From Myroides sp. JBRI-B21084 (GTDB lineage Bacteria > Bacteroidota > Bacteroidia > Flavobacteriales > Flavobacteriaceae): 64,000 nt of DNA. Shown piece by piece: positions 13,910 to 24,400 of this stretch. Within the stretch, counting starts at the first letter, position 1. Each line of letters opens with the position of its first letter. Where the stretch lies: contig NZ_CP120653.1 of assembly GCF_030545015.1 (NCBI RefSeq), positions 434,001 to 498,000 of the forward strand. Reading direction: 5' to 3'. The notes under the pieces were generated by a model. That model did no database searches, was not told the DNA's origin, and saw only the letters and a list, made by a program, of their open reading frames with translations. The position numbers and the translations under genes were made by a program.

Positions 13910-14601
13910 AAATTTAATAAGCTTAAAATTTCGCTGACTTTTTCAACTGTAAAAAAGTTTTTGTGAATAATTTCGTGGTCAATGCGTTCGTGTGCCCATG
14001 TGGTGTGAAAAGGTACATGTATAGCACTTCCACCAATGTTTAAAACCGGTAACACATCAGACTTTAACGAATTGCCAATCATTAAAAAGTTTTCAGGTTC
14101 AATTTCTAAGCGTTTTAAAAGTTTTTCGTAATCAAGTTCTTCCTTTTCAACCATCACTTCAATGTGATGAAAATAAGCACCTAAGCCCGATAAATGCAAT
14201 TTGCGGTGTTGATCTTTTAAATCGCCTTTTGTAGCTACCACCAATTTATAGTTGCCGTGAAGTTTTTGTAGGGTTTCTTCAATTCCATCTAACAAAACAA
14301 TAGGTTTGGTAAGTAAATCTTTACCAATTTCAATAATTTTTTCCATTACTTTGGTTGATACGGTGTGGTTAGAAACCGAATAAGCTGTTTGAATCATTGA
14401 TAAAACATAGCCTTTTATGCCGTAACCATACAAGGGTAAATTGCTAATTTGATTTTTAAATAAGGCTTGTGCTAAGCTTTGCTTTGATAAATAATCGCTC
14501 ATTAAAGCACAAAATTTTTCTTCGGCTTCATCAAAATAAGGTTCGTTAATAAACAAAGTATCGTCTGCATCAAAAGCAATAACCTGAATGTTTTTAATCA
14601 T
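13906..14601 (-). CDS. HAD-superfamily hydrolase (YjjG-like)
   Basis: The start is ATG 14601 (MIKNIQVIAFDADDTLFINE), giving 231 residues; a TTG three codons upstream is less likely. FDADDTLF is motif I with the nucleophile and acid Asp residues, LVVATKG is motif II, a Lys lies in the LDYEKLLKRL region, and LMIGNSLKSDVLPVLNIGG is motif IV. An all-helical cap follows motif I. It is probably a cytosolic phosphatase acting on a nucleotide or sugar phosphate. It is the promoter-proximal gene of a two-gene operon with the CAT-family gene. Confidence 0.9.
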   Translation of the reverse strand: MIKNIQVIAFDADDTLFINEPYFDEAEEKFCALMSDYLSKQSLAQALFKNQISNLPLYGYGIKGYVLSMIQTAYSVSNHTVSTKVMEKIIEIGKDLLTKPIVLLDGIEETLQKLHGNYKLVVATKGDLKDQHRKLHLSGLGAYFHHIEVMVEKEELDYEKLLKRLEIEPENFLMIGNSLKSDVLPVLNIGGSAIHVPFHTTWAHERIDHEIIHKNFFTVEKVSEILSLLNL

Positions 14602-14712
14602 TTTAAACAAAATTTGTATAGAATTGATGAGTTAAAATTACCACTAAAAATTAAAAATAAGGTTTTTAAAGTATAAGTTTTTTTAAAGAATTCACGTAGC
14701 TAACAGGTTTTT

Positions 14713-14743
14713 ATTGATTTTTTAAAATATTGGCTTATTTTAG
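14713..14743 (+). promoter_or_regulatory. Putative promoter of the amino acid permease gene
   Basis: ATTG at 14713-14716, a 19-base spacer and TATTTTAG at 14736-14743 approximate the Bacteroidota TTTG/TAnnTTTG pair; the last two bases deviate. Confidence 0.4.
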
Positions 14744-14771
14744 CAATTAAAATAGACTAAAACTTTAAAAA

Positions 14772-16193
14772 TTGGAACAAACTACAAACGACAACTCTTT
14801 AAAAAGAGGCTTGTCTAATCGTCATATACAATTAATTGCATTAGGTGGCGCCATAGGAACAGGGCTTTTTTTAGGCATTGGTCCGGCAGCAGTATTGGCA
14901 GGTCCATCGGTTATTTTAGGATACGCATTTGCAGGTATTATTGCATTTTTTATTATGCGCCAATTAGGTGAAATGGTGGTAGAAGAACCCGTTTCAGGTT
15001 CGTTTTCGCATTTTGCATACAAATATTGGGGTACATTTGCGGGCTATGCATCGGGTTGGAACTATTGGATTTTGTACATATTGGTTTCAATGGCCGAACT
15101 AACAGCCATAGGTAAATACGTACAATTTTGGTGGCCCGATATTCCGTTGTGGGTTTCTAGTTTATTCTTTTTTGTTACCATTACGGCTTTAAATTTAGGT
15201 ACGGTAAAATTATTTGGCGAGGCCGAATTTTGGTTTTCAATTATAAAAGTGGTTGCTATTTTAGCAATGATTGGTTTTGGAACTTATTTGCTGATTTCCG
15301 GAACGGGTGGCGAACAAGCAAGTATATCAAACCTTACAAATAATGGGGGATTTTTCCCTAAAGGATGGTTTGAAAAAACAGCAGAAGGCTATCAAGGATT
15401 ATTGTCGGTAATGGCCATTATTATGTTTTCGTTTGGGGGCTTAGAGTTAATTGGAATTACCGCTGCCGAAGCCGAAAACCCTGAAAAAAACATACCAAAA
15501 GCTACCAATCAGGTTATTTACCGTATTTTAATTTTTTACGTTGGTGCATTAATTATTTTATTTGCCCTTTCGCCTTGGGCAACTATTACAACCGAAACCA
15601 GTCCGTTTGTTACTGTTTTTGATAATTTAAAAGGCTTGCATTTTAATATTTTTGGCACCGATGTTTCGGGTACTAATTTAATTGCCAATGTTTTAAATTT
15701 AATAGTGTTAACAGCGGCTTTGTCGGTTTATAACTCATCGGTTTACAGCAACAGTCGTATGTTATATGGTTTGGCAGAACAGGGCAATGCGCCTAAATTT
15801 GTTATGCATTTAAACAAAAGTTCGGTGCCAACACGTGCTATAATTGTATCAAGTTGTTTTGCGGGCTTGTGTATCATCATCAATAAATTTATGCCCGATG
15901 AAGCTTTTAAAATACTAATGTCGTTAGTGGTTTCGTGTTTAATCATTAACTGGATAATGATATCGTTTACACATTTAAAATTCCGAAAGTTTAAAGACGC
16001 AGCATCTGTTCAAACCAAATTTCCATCGTTTTTATATCCCATTTCTAACTATGTATGTATGGCATTCTTGTTGGCAATTTTAGCCATAATGACTATTACA
16101 GGTATGCATGTTTCGGTAATTTTAATTCCGGTTTGGCTTATTTTATTGTACATCTCCTTTAAAATTGTTCAAAAAAACAAACAGCAATTGTAA
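14772..16193 (+). CDS. APC-family amino acid permease
   Basis: This 473-residue inner-membrane transporter imports an amino acid, probably with protons. It has the AAT-subfamily hallmark SNRHIQLIALGGAIGTGLFL at residues 16-35 (TM1), the GELVVEEP-like loop LGEMVVEEPVSGSFSHFAYK after TM2, and EAENPEKNIPKA between TM6 and TM7; twelve membrane segments can be counted. Length fits AnsP/CycA/LysP-type proteins. The start is TTG at 14772 and no earlier ATG is in frame. Substrate cannot be assigned from sequence alone. It stands alone with a promoter-like element upstream and a small GNAT gene downstream. Confidence 0.93.
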   Translation: MEQTTNDNSLKRGLSNRHIQLIALGGAIGTGLFLGIGPAAVLAGPSVILGYAFAGIIAFFIMRQLGEMVVEEPVSGSFSHFAYKYWGTFAGYASGWNYWILYILVSMAELTAIGKYVQFWWPDIPLWVSSLFFFVTITALNLGTVKLFGEAEFWFSIIKVVAILAMIGFGTYLLISGTGGEQASISNLTNNGGFFPKGWFEKTAEGYQGLLSVMAIIMFSFGGLELIGITAAEAENPEKNIPKATNQVIYRILIFYVGALIILFALSPWATITTETSPFVTVFDNLKGLHFNIFGTDVSGTNLIANVLNLIVLTAALSVYNSSVYSNSRMLYGLAEQGNAPKFVMHLNKSSVPTRAIIVSSCFAGLCIIINKFMPDEAFKILMSLVVSCLIINWIMISFTHLKFRKFKDAASVQTKFPSFLYPISNYVCMAFLLAILAIMTITGMHVSVILIPVWLILLYISFKIVQKNKQQL

Positions 16194-16233
16194 ATGTATT
16201 TTGTAAATTTAGCTTAAATAAAACGATTTTTTT

Positions 16234-16515
16234 ATGGAAATTAAACATAAACAAGACGATAACAAAGGTGCTTTTATTGCAGAAGAAAATGGTGCCAAAG
16301 CCGGCGAAATGACATACAGTAAAGCAGGAGCCGATAAAATTATTATTGACCATACCGAAGTTAATCCTGAATTTAACGGCAAGGGTGTAGGTAAACAAAT
16401 GGTGTTAGCAGCAGTTGATTACGCACGCGCAACAGGTATTAAAATTTTGCCTTTATGTCCGTTTGCAAAGGCAACTTTTGATAAAAATAAAGACATTCAA
16501 GACGTTTTGGTTTAA
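16234..16515 (+). CDS. Small GNAT N-acetyltransferase (YjdJ/NATD1 type)
   Basis: This 93-residue protein is a minimal GNAT domain. It opens with two strands (FIAEENGAKAGEMTYSKAGA), has the EV(N)PEF-N-GKGVGKQMVLAAV segment in which GKGVGK is the acetyl-CoA pyrophosphate-binding loop (Q/RxxGxG/A), and ends ILPLCPFAKATFDKN, the LCPYA/V motif typical of the YjdJ/NATD1 group. These enzymes lack an obvious substrate domain and their targets are unknown. It is cytoplasmic. It lies 40 bases after the permease and could be co-transcribed with it; there is no terminator between them. Confidence 0.9.
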   Translation: MEIKHKQDDNKGAFIAEENGAKAGEMTYSKAGADKIIIDHTEVNPEFNGKGVGKQMVLAAVDYARATGIKILPLCPFAKATFDKNKDIQDVLV

Positions 16516-16572
16516 CTATTCACTGTGACAAAGTTCTAAACTTTGTCATATTTTTTTAATTATATAATCTAA

Positions 16573-17676
16573 ATGAAAAAACTTTTCTCTACTTTACTTA
16601 TAAGTGCTTTTTTAATGATTTCATGCAAAAAAGAAACATTAAAAGCAACCATTCAGCCCGAGCAAAATCAGCCTAAATTAAAATTAGAATTAGCCGAAGC
16701 GCAAAAGATCATTGCATTACCGTTGCATTGTTTAAAGGTTGAATATCCGAATAAATTGGGACAGGTTTTAAAATCATCAGACGAATTGAAATCTCCAAAA
16801 CAGTTGCGTCCCATTTTTTATGGTTGTTTCGATTGGCATTCGTCGGCACACGGATATTGGTCGGTTGTGAAGTTGGTAAAGCAGTTTCCTGAATTAGATC
16901 AAGATAAAAAAATAGATGAATTGCTAACCAATGTTTTTACAGATGAAAACGTAGCTATAGAAAAATCTTTTTTTGATCAACCGCATAACAAAACATTCGA
17001 AAGAACCTATGGTTGGGCGTGGTTTTTTAAATTGCAAGAAGAATTGTACACTTGGAAAACAAACCCTAAAGCGCAACAGTGGTACAAAACGTTACAACCG
17101 TTAGAAAATGTTTTTGTAGAACGATATTTAGAATACCTTCCAAAATTAAATTACCCAATCAGAACCGGAACGCACGACAACACTGCATTTGGTATGGCTT
17201 TAAGTTTAGAATATGCACAAACGGTAGGTAATACCCAGCTTAAAACTGCAATTGAAGCCAAGGCTAAATATTTGTTTATGAACGATACCAATTGCCCTAT
17301 TGCTTACGAACCAAGTGGACACGATTTTTTATCACCTTGTTTGCAAGAAGCGTGGTTAATGAGCAAAGTGTTACCAAAAAACGCTTATAAAGTTTGGTTG
17401 CAAAAATTTTTACCCCAATTATTTGATAAAAATTTTAATTTAGAAGTAGGTAAGGTTTCTGATAGAACCGATGGCCATTTGGTGCATTTAGATGGATTGA
17501 ATTTTAGTAGAGCAACTTGTTTGTTTGAAATTGCAAAGGTTTTACCTGAACTAAACCATTTAAAACCATTGGCTGAAAAACATTTTAATGCTGCTTTTCC
17601 AAACATATCAAACGATGATTATATGGGTAGCCACTGGTTGGGTAGTTTTGCGTTGCAAGCGTTAGATGCGCAGTAG
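16573..17676 (+). CDS. DUF2891 family lipoprotein
   Basis: This 367-residue protein has a lipoprotein signal peptide (MKKLFSTLLISAFLMISC). The mature part matches DUF2891: LPLHCLKVEYPNKLG, then LRPIFYGCFDWHSSAHGYWS, the FERTYGWAWFFKLQEEL block, RTGTHDNTAFGM, and HFLxxC-type SGHDFLSPCLQEAWLMSKVL near residue 245. The conserved His, Trp and Glu residues and helical pattern suggest an alpha/alpha-toroid enzyme acting on a saccharide or similar substrate, but activity is unproven. It would be anchored on the periplasmic side or the cell surface. It precedes a small membrane protein by 20 bases. Confidence 0.88.
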   Translation: MKKLFSTLLISAFLMISCKKETLKATIQPEQNQPKLKLELAEAQKIIALPLHCLKVEYPNKLGQVLKSSDELKSPKQLRPIFYGCFDWHSSAHGYWSVVKLVKQFPELDQDKKIDELLTNVFTDENVAIEKSFFDQPHNKTFERTYGWAWFFKLQEELYTWKTNPKAQQWYKTLQPLENVFVERYLEYLPKLNYPIRTGTHDNTAFGMALSLEYAQTVGNTQLKTAIEAKAKYLFMNDTNCPIAYEPSGHDFLSPCLQEAWLMSKVLPKNAYKVWLQKFLPQLFDKNFNLEVGKVSDRTDGHLVHLDGLNFSRATCLFEIAKVLPELNHLKPLAEKHFNAAFPNISNDDYMGSHWLGSFALQALDAQ

Positions 17677-17696
17677 ATTGATTTAAAGTTGGATTT

Positions 17697-18113
17697 ATGA
17701 AAAATAAATTGAATCAGTATCTATTGTTGTTTCTTAATATCCTTTTTATTTGTTTCATATTATACAGTCTATTCCGATTGTATAATGAAAAAGATTATAG
17801 TAATGATTCAAATCTAATTGTATATTCTGTTGTTTCTTATAAAGAAAATTCTGGTGGTAAAGGGAATCATTATGATATGAATATTTTGTATGATGGAGTA
17901 AAAACAACACTTTCTATTACAAGTAAAGAATATAGTGGAATTAAGGAAGGAGTCTATCCAAAAGTATATAGATACAATGATGAACTAACAACAGATTGGA
18001 CTTATGAACAGAAGAAAAGATATATTTATGTCTTTCTTATTTTAATGATATTTACGAATTTTGCTTTTTATTTGAATAGAAGGATGGAATTACAAAAAAA
18101 AGGTCATTTTTAG
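17697..18113 (+). CDS. Small membrane protein of unknown function
   Basis: This 138-residue protein has two membrane segments: residues 7-28 (YLLLFLNILFICFILYSLF) and about 109-127 (YVFLILMIFTNFAFYLN). Between them lies an 80-residue non-cytoplasmic beta-rich region (IVYSVVSYKENSGGKGNHYD onward), giving an N-in, loop-out topology. The overall form, with a short loop that mentions a P-x-V-Y-R strand, resembles DUF3592-type proteins, which share a two-helix frame around an extracytoplasmic sandwich; this is tentative. It lies just before a strong bidirectional terminator shared with metG. Confidence 0.6.
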   Translation: MKNKLNQYLLLFLNILFICFILYSLFRLYNEKDYSNDSNLIVYSVVSYKENSGGKGNHYDMNILYDGVKTTLSITSKEYSGIKEGVYPKVYRYNDELTTDWTYEQKKRYIYVFLILMIFTNFAFYLNRRMELQKKGHF

Positions 18114-18190
18114 ACATTCTGTGCTTTACACGGAATTTTACAATGATATTACATTAAATGTGACTCTGAATCAAGTTAAGAGAGACACAA

Positions 18191-18224
18191 CAAAAAACGC
18201 AAACCATTCGGTTTGCGTTTTTTG
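18191..18224. terminator. Bidirectional terminator between convergent genes
   Basis: AAAAAACGCAAACC, ATTC and GGTTTGCGTTTTTT form a perfect 14-bp stem with A and T runs on the two sides. It serves both the small membrane protein gene and metG. Confidence 0.9.
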
Positions 18225-18241
18225 TTTATAAAATAGTGGAA

Positions 18242-20302
18242 TTATCCTATTGTTGCTCCGTTATAAACGCCAGCTTCATCAGGGTTTACAAAAACCAATT
18301 TACCTTCTTTGGTTTCGGTAAGTAAAAGCATTCCTTCACTGTTCACGCCACGTAAAGCACGTGGTGCTAAGTTTACCAAAACTGTTACTTGCTTGCCAAT
18401 TATTTCTTCGGGCGTAAAATGTTCTGCAATTCCAGATACAATAGTACGCACGTCGATACCTGTATCAACCTTTAAAACCAATAATTTATTTGCTTTTGGC
18501 ATTTTTTCGGCTTCAATAATGGTTCCTACACGTAAATCAATTTTTGCAAAATCTTCAAACTGAGTGATTTCTTTTTGTGGTTCGGCTGTTTTTGCTTCGG
18601 CTGCATTTGCCAGTTTCGTTGCTTCCAATTTGTCTATTTGTTTTTGTATTTCGTTGTCTTCTATTTTTGCAAACAATAATTCTGCCTGACCAATTTGGTG
18701 ACCTGCTGGAATTAAATCAGTGGTTTCGGCTACTTTGTTCCAAGTAATAGGTTCGGCAATATTCAACATGTTTTTTAGTTTTGCTGCCGAAAAAGGTAAA
18801 AACGGTTCTGCTAAAGTAGATAAGGCTGCGGCAATTTGTAAGGCTACATACATTTGCGTTTTTACGCGTTCTTCATCGGTTTTAATTAATTTCCAAGGCT
18901 CTTCATCTGCTAAATATTTGTTTCCTAAACGCGCTACATTCATTAATTCGCCTAATGCTTCGCGGAAACGGTAACGTTCAATAGAACTTTCAATAACCGC
19001 TGGGTAGGCTTTTAATTCCGTTAATACTTGTTCGTCAATTTCGTTAAATGCATTAGGTGTAGGTATAACGCCGTTGTAGTATTTATTAGTTAAAACTACT
19101 ACGCGGTTAATAAAATTACCAAAAATAGCAACCAATTCGTTGTTGTTTCGTGCTTGGAAATCTTTCCATGTAAAGTCGTTGTCTTTTGTTTCAGGCGCAT
19201 TTGCCGTTAATGTATAACGCAACACATCTTGTTTTTCAGGGAAATCAACCAAATATTCATTCAACCAAACGGCCCAGTTTTTAGAAGTTGATAATTTATT
19301 TCCTTCTAAATTCAAAAACTCGTTAGCTGGTACGTTGTCAGGTAAAATATAACTACCTTCTGCTTTTAACATCGCCGGGAAAATAATACAGTGAAACACG
19401 ATATTATCTTTTCCTATAAAATGGACCAGCTTTGTATCTTGATCTTTCCAATAAGGCTCCCAGTCTTTTCCTTCGCGAGCTGCCCATTCTTTGGTCGATG
19501 AAATGTAACCAATAGGTGCATCAAACCAAACGTATAGTTTTTTGCCTTCGGCACCATCAACAGGTACATCAATTCCCCAATCTAAATCACGAGTTACCGC
19601 GCGCGGCTTTAAACCGTCGTCTAACCATGATTTCACTTGTCCGTAAACATTTGGTTTCCAGTCATTTTTGTGTCCTTCAATAATCCATTCGCGTAAAAAA
19701 GCATCGTACTGATCTAAAGGTAAAAACCAGTGTTTGGTTTCTCTTAAAACTGGCGTTGAACCCGTTATGGTTGATTTTGGATTGATTAAATCAGTAGCGT
19801 TTAACGATGTTCCGCATTTTTCACATTGATCGCCATAAGCACTATCGTTACTACATTTAGGGCATGTGCCCGTAACAAAACGATCGGCTAAAAACTGATC
19901 TGCTTCGGCATCGTATAATTGTTCTGTAACTTCTTCAATAAATTTGCCTTCATCGTACAATTTTCTAAAGAAATCAGAAGCGGTATCGTGATGTATTTTA
20001 GCTGAGGTACGCGAATAATTATCGAACGAAATGCCAAATTCTTGAAAAGAATCCGCAATGATTTTGTTGTATTTATCAATCACTTCTTGCGGAGTAATGC
20101 CTTCTTTTTTAGCTTTCATAGAAATGGCAACGCCGTGTTCATCGCTTCCGCAAATAAAAGCAACATCTTTATTTTGCTGGCGTAAAAAACGTGCGTAAAT
20201 ATCGGCAGGAACGTAAACGCCCGCCAAATGCCCAATATGTATTGGCCCGTTGGTGTACGGCAAAGCTGCCGTTATGGTATATCGTTTTGGATTTTGTAAC
20301 AT
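18242..20302 (-). CDS. metG: Methionine--tRNA ligase
   Basis: This 686-residue class I synthetase charges tRNA-Met. [13 protein letters not shown] carries the HIGH motif and [13 protein letters not shown] carries the KMSKS-loop equivalent. The zinc knuckle is [18 protein letters not shown] (residues about 144-161). An anticodon-binding helical domain follows ([16 protein letters not shown] to [10 protein letters not shown]). The C-terminal domain from about residue 582 ([20 protein letters not shown]) is the EMAPII/Arc1p-like tRNA-binding and dimerisation domain. The protein is complete. It is a single gene flanked by a bidirectional terminator and a divergent VOC gene. Confidence 0.98.
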   Translation of the reverse strand: MLQNPKRYTITAALPYTNGPIHIGHLAGVYVPADIYARFLRQQNKDVAFICGSDEHGVAISMKAKKEGITPQEVIDKYNKIIADSFQEFGISFDNYSRTSAKIHHDTASDFFRKLYDEGKFIEEVTEQLYDAEADQFLADRFVTGTCPKCSNDSAYGDQCEKCGTSLNATDLINPKSTITGSTPVLRETKHWFLPLDQYDAFLREWIIEGHKNDWKPNVYGQVKSWLDDGLKPRAVTRDLDWGIDVPVDGAEGKKLYVWFDAPIGYISSTKEWAAREGKDWEPYWKDQDTKLVHFIGKDNIVFHCIIFPAMLKAEGSYILPDNVPANEFLNLEGNKLSTSKNWAVWLNEYLVDFPEKQDVLRYTLTANAPETKDNDFTWKDFQARNNNELVAIFGNFINRVVVLTNKYYNGVIPTPNAFNEIDEQVLTELKAYPAVIESSIERYRFREALGELMNVARLGNKYLADEEPWKLIKTDEERVKTQMYVALQIAAALSTLAEPFLPFSAAKLKNMLNIAEPITWNKVAETTDLIPAGHQIGQAELLFAKIEDNEIQKQIDKLEATKLANAAEAKTAEPQKEITQFEDFAKIDLRVGTIIEAEKMPKANKLLVLKVDTGIDVRTIVSGIAEHFTPEEIIGKQVTVLVNLAPRALRGVNSEGMLLLTETKEGKLVFVNPDEAGVYNGATIG

Positions 20303-20321
20303 ACGAATGAAAAATTTACTG

Positions 20322-20348
20322 CAAAAATAATTTATTCGCTACGAATAA
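20322..20348 (-). promoter_or_regulatory. metG promoter region with a 17-base palindrome
   Basis: On the minus strand TATTTTTG (20322-20329) matches TAnnTTTG. Immediately upstream, TTATTCG, CTA, CGAATAA (20332-20348) is a perfect dyad positioned between the -7 and -33 regions, where an operator could lie. Confidence 0.45.
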
Positions 20349-20372
20349 GCGAATTTTTGAGCTGATTTTAAT

Positions 20373-20380
20373 TATATTTG
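20373..20380 (+). promoter_or_regulatory. -7 box before the second VOC gene
   Basis: TATATTTG is a full TAnnTTTG match, 24 bases before the ATG. A good -33 element at the right distance is not apparent. Confidence 0.45.
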
Positions 20381-20404
20381 GTTAAATAATAAAAATATAG
20401 AAAA

Positions 20405-20794
20405 ATGGAAAATGTAAAATTTAATCCTGTTGGTTGGTTCGAAATTTATGTTGAAAATATGGATCGTGCAGCAAAATTTTATGAAGATGTTTTAGGTTAT
20501 AAAGTAGAGCAATTACCAATGCCCGATGCTCATGAATTAGAAATGCGTGCTTTTCCAAGTGATATGATGAACCCTGGAGCAGCAGGTGCATTAGTAAAAA
20601 TGGAAGGTATGAAAGGCGGTTCAGGCGGTACGTTGATTTATTTTGGAACCGAAGATTGCGGTGTTGCCGAAGCTAAGGTTGAAGCTGCTGGAGGAAAGGT
20701 TTGTCAACCTAAAATGTCGATTGGCGATTATGGTTTCTGCTCAATTGTTAGTGATACTGAAGGAAATACAATAGGTTTGCATTCAATGATATAG
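20405..20794 (+). CDS. VOC (glyoxalase-like) family protein
   Basis: This 129-residue protein has two VOC half-domains. The first begins FNPVGWFEIYVENMDRAAKF followed by YEDVLGYKV, the common start of glyoxalase-like proteins of the YdcJ/PhnB-distant group. The second ends FCSIVSDTEGNTIGLHSMI, with D-x-EGNxIGLHS as the terminal strand. A Glu near the end of each half and the opening strand could bind metal, but the reaction is unknown. It is cytosolic. It is a single gene between the divergent metG and a strong bidirectional terminator. Confidence 0.87.
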   Translation: MENVKFNPVGWFEIYVENMDRAAKFYEDVLGYKVEQLPMPDAHELEMRAFPSDMMNPGAAGALVKMEGMKGGSGGTLIYFGTEDCGVAEAKVEAAGGKVCQPKMSIGDYGFCSIVSDTEGNTIGLHSMI

Positions 20795-20811
20795 TTGAAA
20801 AAGCTATAAAT

Positions 20812-20850
20812 AAAAAAATCCGTTTTTGTTTACCAGAAACGGATTTTTTT
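20812..20850. terminator. Bidirectional terminator
   Basis: AAAAAAATCCGTTT and AAACGGATTTTTTT form a perfect 14-bp stem around an 11-base loop. It lies between the convergent VOC and lipoprotein genes. Confidence 0.9.
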
Positions 20851-20860
20851 ATTGTACTAT

Positions 20861-21379
20861 TTATGGTAATGGTTGCCCAACAGCAATATCGCAACGGTGA
20901 CCTGGTTGTCCGTGTGCAGGGTTAGGTTTTCCTTGCATACCTGGTGCTGTTTGTTGTGCAGGCATTGCTTGTTGTTGAGGTGCAGCTTGCTGTGGTGCTG
21001 CTTGTGTGTTACCACTGCCTAAAAAACCACCACCGTTTGTTTTAGGTGCTGTTGATTGCGTTGCTTGTTGTTGCGCTCCTTGTCCTGGAGGCGAGTTTAA
21101 TGGCGCTCCTACTGGAATGTCGCAACGGTGACCTGGTTGTCCGTGTGGTGGGTTCATGCCTGCTGCTGTATTTGCAGTTGTAGCTTGTGTAGCTGTATTC
21201 GTAGCAGGTGCATCGTGATCGTGACCTTCGCCTGGTGCATGGTTGTGTCCCGCATGTGGATCAACCGGAGTTGTTTCTGTTGTTGGTGTTTCTGTTGTAG
21301 TTGTTGCTTCAGCTTTTTTATCGTTACAAGAAATCATTCCTAAAGCAGCAAAAAATGCAATAATTGTTATTTTTTTCAT
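20861..21379 (-). CDS. Low-complexity lipoprotein with two HGQPGHRCDI motifs
   Basis: I choose ATG 21379 (MKKITIIAFFAALGMISC, a lipoprotein signal), giving 172 residues; the 18-codon upstream extension is unlikely. The mature chain has an acidic Thr/Glu region, a His-rich segment (DPHAGHNHAPGEGHDHDAP), a Gln/Ala/Pro-rich linker, and two copies of NP.HGQPGHRCDI.VG.PL, one at about residues 87-106 and one at the extreme C-terminus. The His-rich part and the repeated His/Cys motif suggest metal binding in the envelope, but this is inference. Its function is unknown. It is the last gene before a terminator, downstream of a large barrel protein. Confidence 0.75.
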   Translation of the reverse strand: MKKITIIAFFAALGMISCNDKKAEATTTTETPTTETTPVDPHAGHNHAPGEGHDHDAPATNTATQATTANTAAGMNPPHGQPGHRCDIPVGAPLNSPPGQGAQQQATQSTAPKTNGGGFLGSGNTQAAPQQAAPQQQAMPAQQTAPGMQGKPNPAHGQPGHRCDIAVGQPLP

Positions 21380-21419
21380 GATTAAATTTCTAATTAAGAA
21401 ACAAATATAAACAAATAGT

Positions 21420-24400
21420 TTAAAAAAACGCACGCAATTGTATACTTCCTGTGTGTATGGTTTTTGATGTTTCGCTGGTTCTACCTTGATAATTTATATT
21501 GGCATCTAAATACTTGGTTAAGTTGCGCTGAAACAATAAGCGCCAAGTAAGGTTTTTGCCTGGTTGCAAGCCTTCTAACATTTGATACGCTACCGCCGAT
21601 AACGGATTACCTACAAATTTGTTGTTGTATAACGAAAATTCGCCATTAATAGTGAATTTTTGGTTTGCATTGTAGTTAAAGGTTGTACCTATGCGCTGTT
21701 GCTTTAAGGTTTCAAAATCACCTTGGATATTTTTTTTATTTTGCCATTGATAAAAAAGTTCTAAACGAGCGTTTTGCGAAAAAATATAACTTATGGTTGG
21801 TTGAACGCTTAAGTTGTGTAAAAGATAGTTTTTTGAACCGTAATTTTCTGACGTACTTTCAATATCATCTGTTTTAGTGGTAAATTGTGCCAACCACCAT
21901 TTGTTTAATAAGTGCTGAAATTGTAATTGATGGGTGTTTATTTTGGTATCTAAACTACCAAAATTCATTAAATTTTTTGCCCTATTGTTTATAACCGAAT
22001 ATATGGTGGTGTATTTTTGTTTTCCTCGGTTGAAATAGATTGAATTGCGAATGTTTGAATTTTCTGCAACTAATTCATCTGCGGAAGATCCAAACGGATT
22101 CCATGCAATTTTGTTTCCATCTCTCAATATGCTTCGATCAATCATAAAAGAAGACTGTACATGAAACTTACTGGCGTATTTTTTAAAACCGTTGTTGTTT
22201 TGCCAAATACTAAAATTCAAATTTAAAACTTGTGTTAATTTGGTTTGATGCGTTTTTACAAAAGTTTGATTAGGTAAAAACATACGTACGTATTCTGCTA
22301 AATCGGGGTAAGGCGCTACTTCAAATTCTTCTAATTCTTGTATGCCGTTGTTGTTGTAATCGTTCCACATATGCGTACCTAAGCCTGCATCAACTTTAAT
22401 ATACGTAAATTCTTGCTGTGCAACTGTACCAGCAGCTGTTTCGTAAATAGTGTTTGTTTGCAATAAATTTTTTAAAAAACGATCGTTATAAACAATACGC
22501 GAATTTAAAGTGGGCTCAACCAAATTGTTTTCTGTGTATTTTAAATTGCGGTAGTTGGCATAAATGTTTAAATCGCTGGTTTGGGTTTTAAAAAGTTGCG
22601 ATTTAGCGTAAATGGTATGTGCGTTTGATACGTTGCGCAATAAGTTATTTTGTAACGAATCGTTTACTCTAAATTTATAACCAACTTCAATATACGTTTT
22701 TAAAGTATCACCTTTGCCAACAAAAGCATCTATTTGGGCATATTTTTGAGATAAGGTTTGAAATAGCTGTGTGGCTACATCTTTTACTTGATAATTTTCT
22801 AAATCTAAACGCGCACCTGCCCATTTTTTGTTTTTAGAATAAACTGCTTGGGTTTTGCTTCGTGTAAAATGGGTGTTGTAAACCGAACCTTTTGCCGATA
22901 AAAAACTGGTGTTGGTGTTTAAATTGAAATTTTTGTAATTGTAATTACCTATTAACGATTGTTTTTGCCCTATGTAGCTGTTGCTGTATTCTAAGCGGCT
23001 GTATTGATAGGTTATAGTGCTGTTTTCATTGGGTGCTATTTTAGAACCTATTGTTATAAGCGATTGATTTCCGAACGTATTTGCAACATTCCAGTCTCTA
23101 TCAAATTCTATTGTGTACAAACGCTCAACGGTTTTGAAATTTTTAGAAACAACTTGTAGGTTACCAAATACATCTACCGTCCATTTTTTATTTAAAATAC
23201 GATGTGTACCGTTTACTTGTGCTGCAAAACCTTTGTTGTCCTCATCGTTAATAGGCGAAAACAAGTTTTGGTCGTTGTTGCTTAAGCCAATTTCGGCATC
23301 AATTTGGGTAAAGTCTTTTGGTTTGTACTGTGCCAGCATTGTTGCTATAGTTAGCCGTGTAGGAGCAATTAACTGAATTAATGGTTCGTAATCGCCTTGT
23401 TTTATAGCGTTGATGGGTTCTGTAAATTCATAAATTTTACCAATACTTGCTGTGTTTGCCAAACGGTAATTGCCATTGCCTGCGCCTACATAACTAAAAG
23501 TTACCATGTACAAAGTATCGGTTGGTGTATTTGAATATTGATAGAATTCATATCCGTTTTGACTTACTTTTTTATACAAAGTTTTGTTTTCAGAGTATGA
23601 ATCAATATAAGCAGATGGCGCTTTCATTAATGATAAACTATCACCCGCTTGTTTTAAAATAGCTACTTGTTCGGTATTTAAATTTTGTTGTAAAGGCTGA
23701 TTTTTAATATCTGTTTCAGTGTAAACGTATCCGGCAATATTCCATTTTTTTTGTTGATGCTTTATACCTCCGTAGCCTAAAAATCGAGCGTAATTTCTAT
23801 CGGTGTACTGGTATTCTACTACAATACGCATTTCTGCAGTTATGGGGAACAACGTTGTAAACCTAATTTCGCCCGAATTGTAATCTATTACATAATCGTT
23901 TTGTTCGCCACGCATTAATTTTCGTCCGTTTACATAAACCGTTTCCGAACCCGAAATAATTAATATATACAATTGGTTGTTACTGCCTTTTAATTTGTAA
24001 GGCCCCTGGTTGCCTTCTTGTCCTGTAAATTCGCTTTTTGCATATTGGCCACGTACCAACGCAGCAGCGGTTTCTATAGTAGTTTGTTGGTTTTTACCTA
24101 ATTTTATATTGGTAGATATACCTTGTACCTTTTTATTGAAATTTAAAAACTTTGATGTTCTGTTTTCTAAAAATAAATCACCTGCTTTAATGTTCCAGTT
24201 GGTTGCGAAAAGTTCCATGAAAATTTGATCGAATTCATCAATTTTTTGCGAATATCCTCCGTTTTGTAAAGGGATATTACTGTCTTGCAACGATGCGCGA
24301 ATTTGAACTTTGTCTGATAAATTACCTACAATTTGTAAATCAAGGTTTGAATTGGTTACCAAGTTTTGGTTGTTACCTACTGTAATTCCTCGTGAAATGC

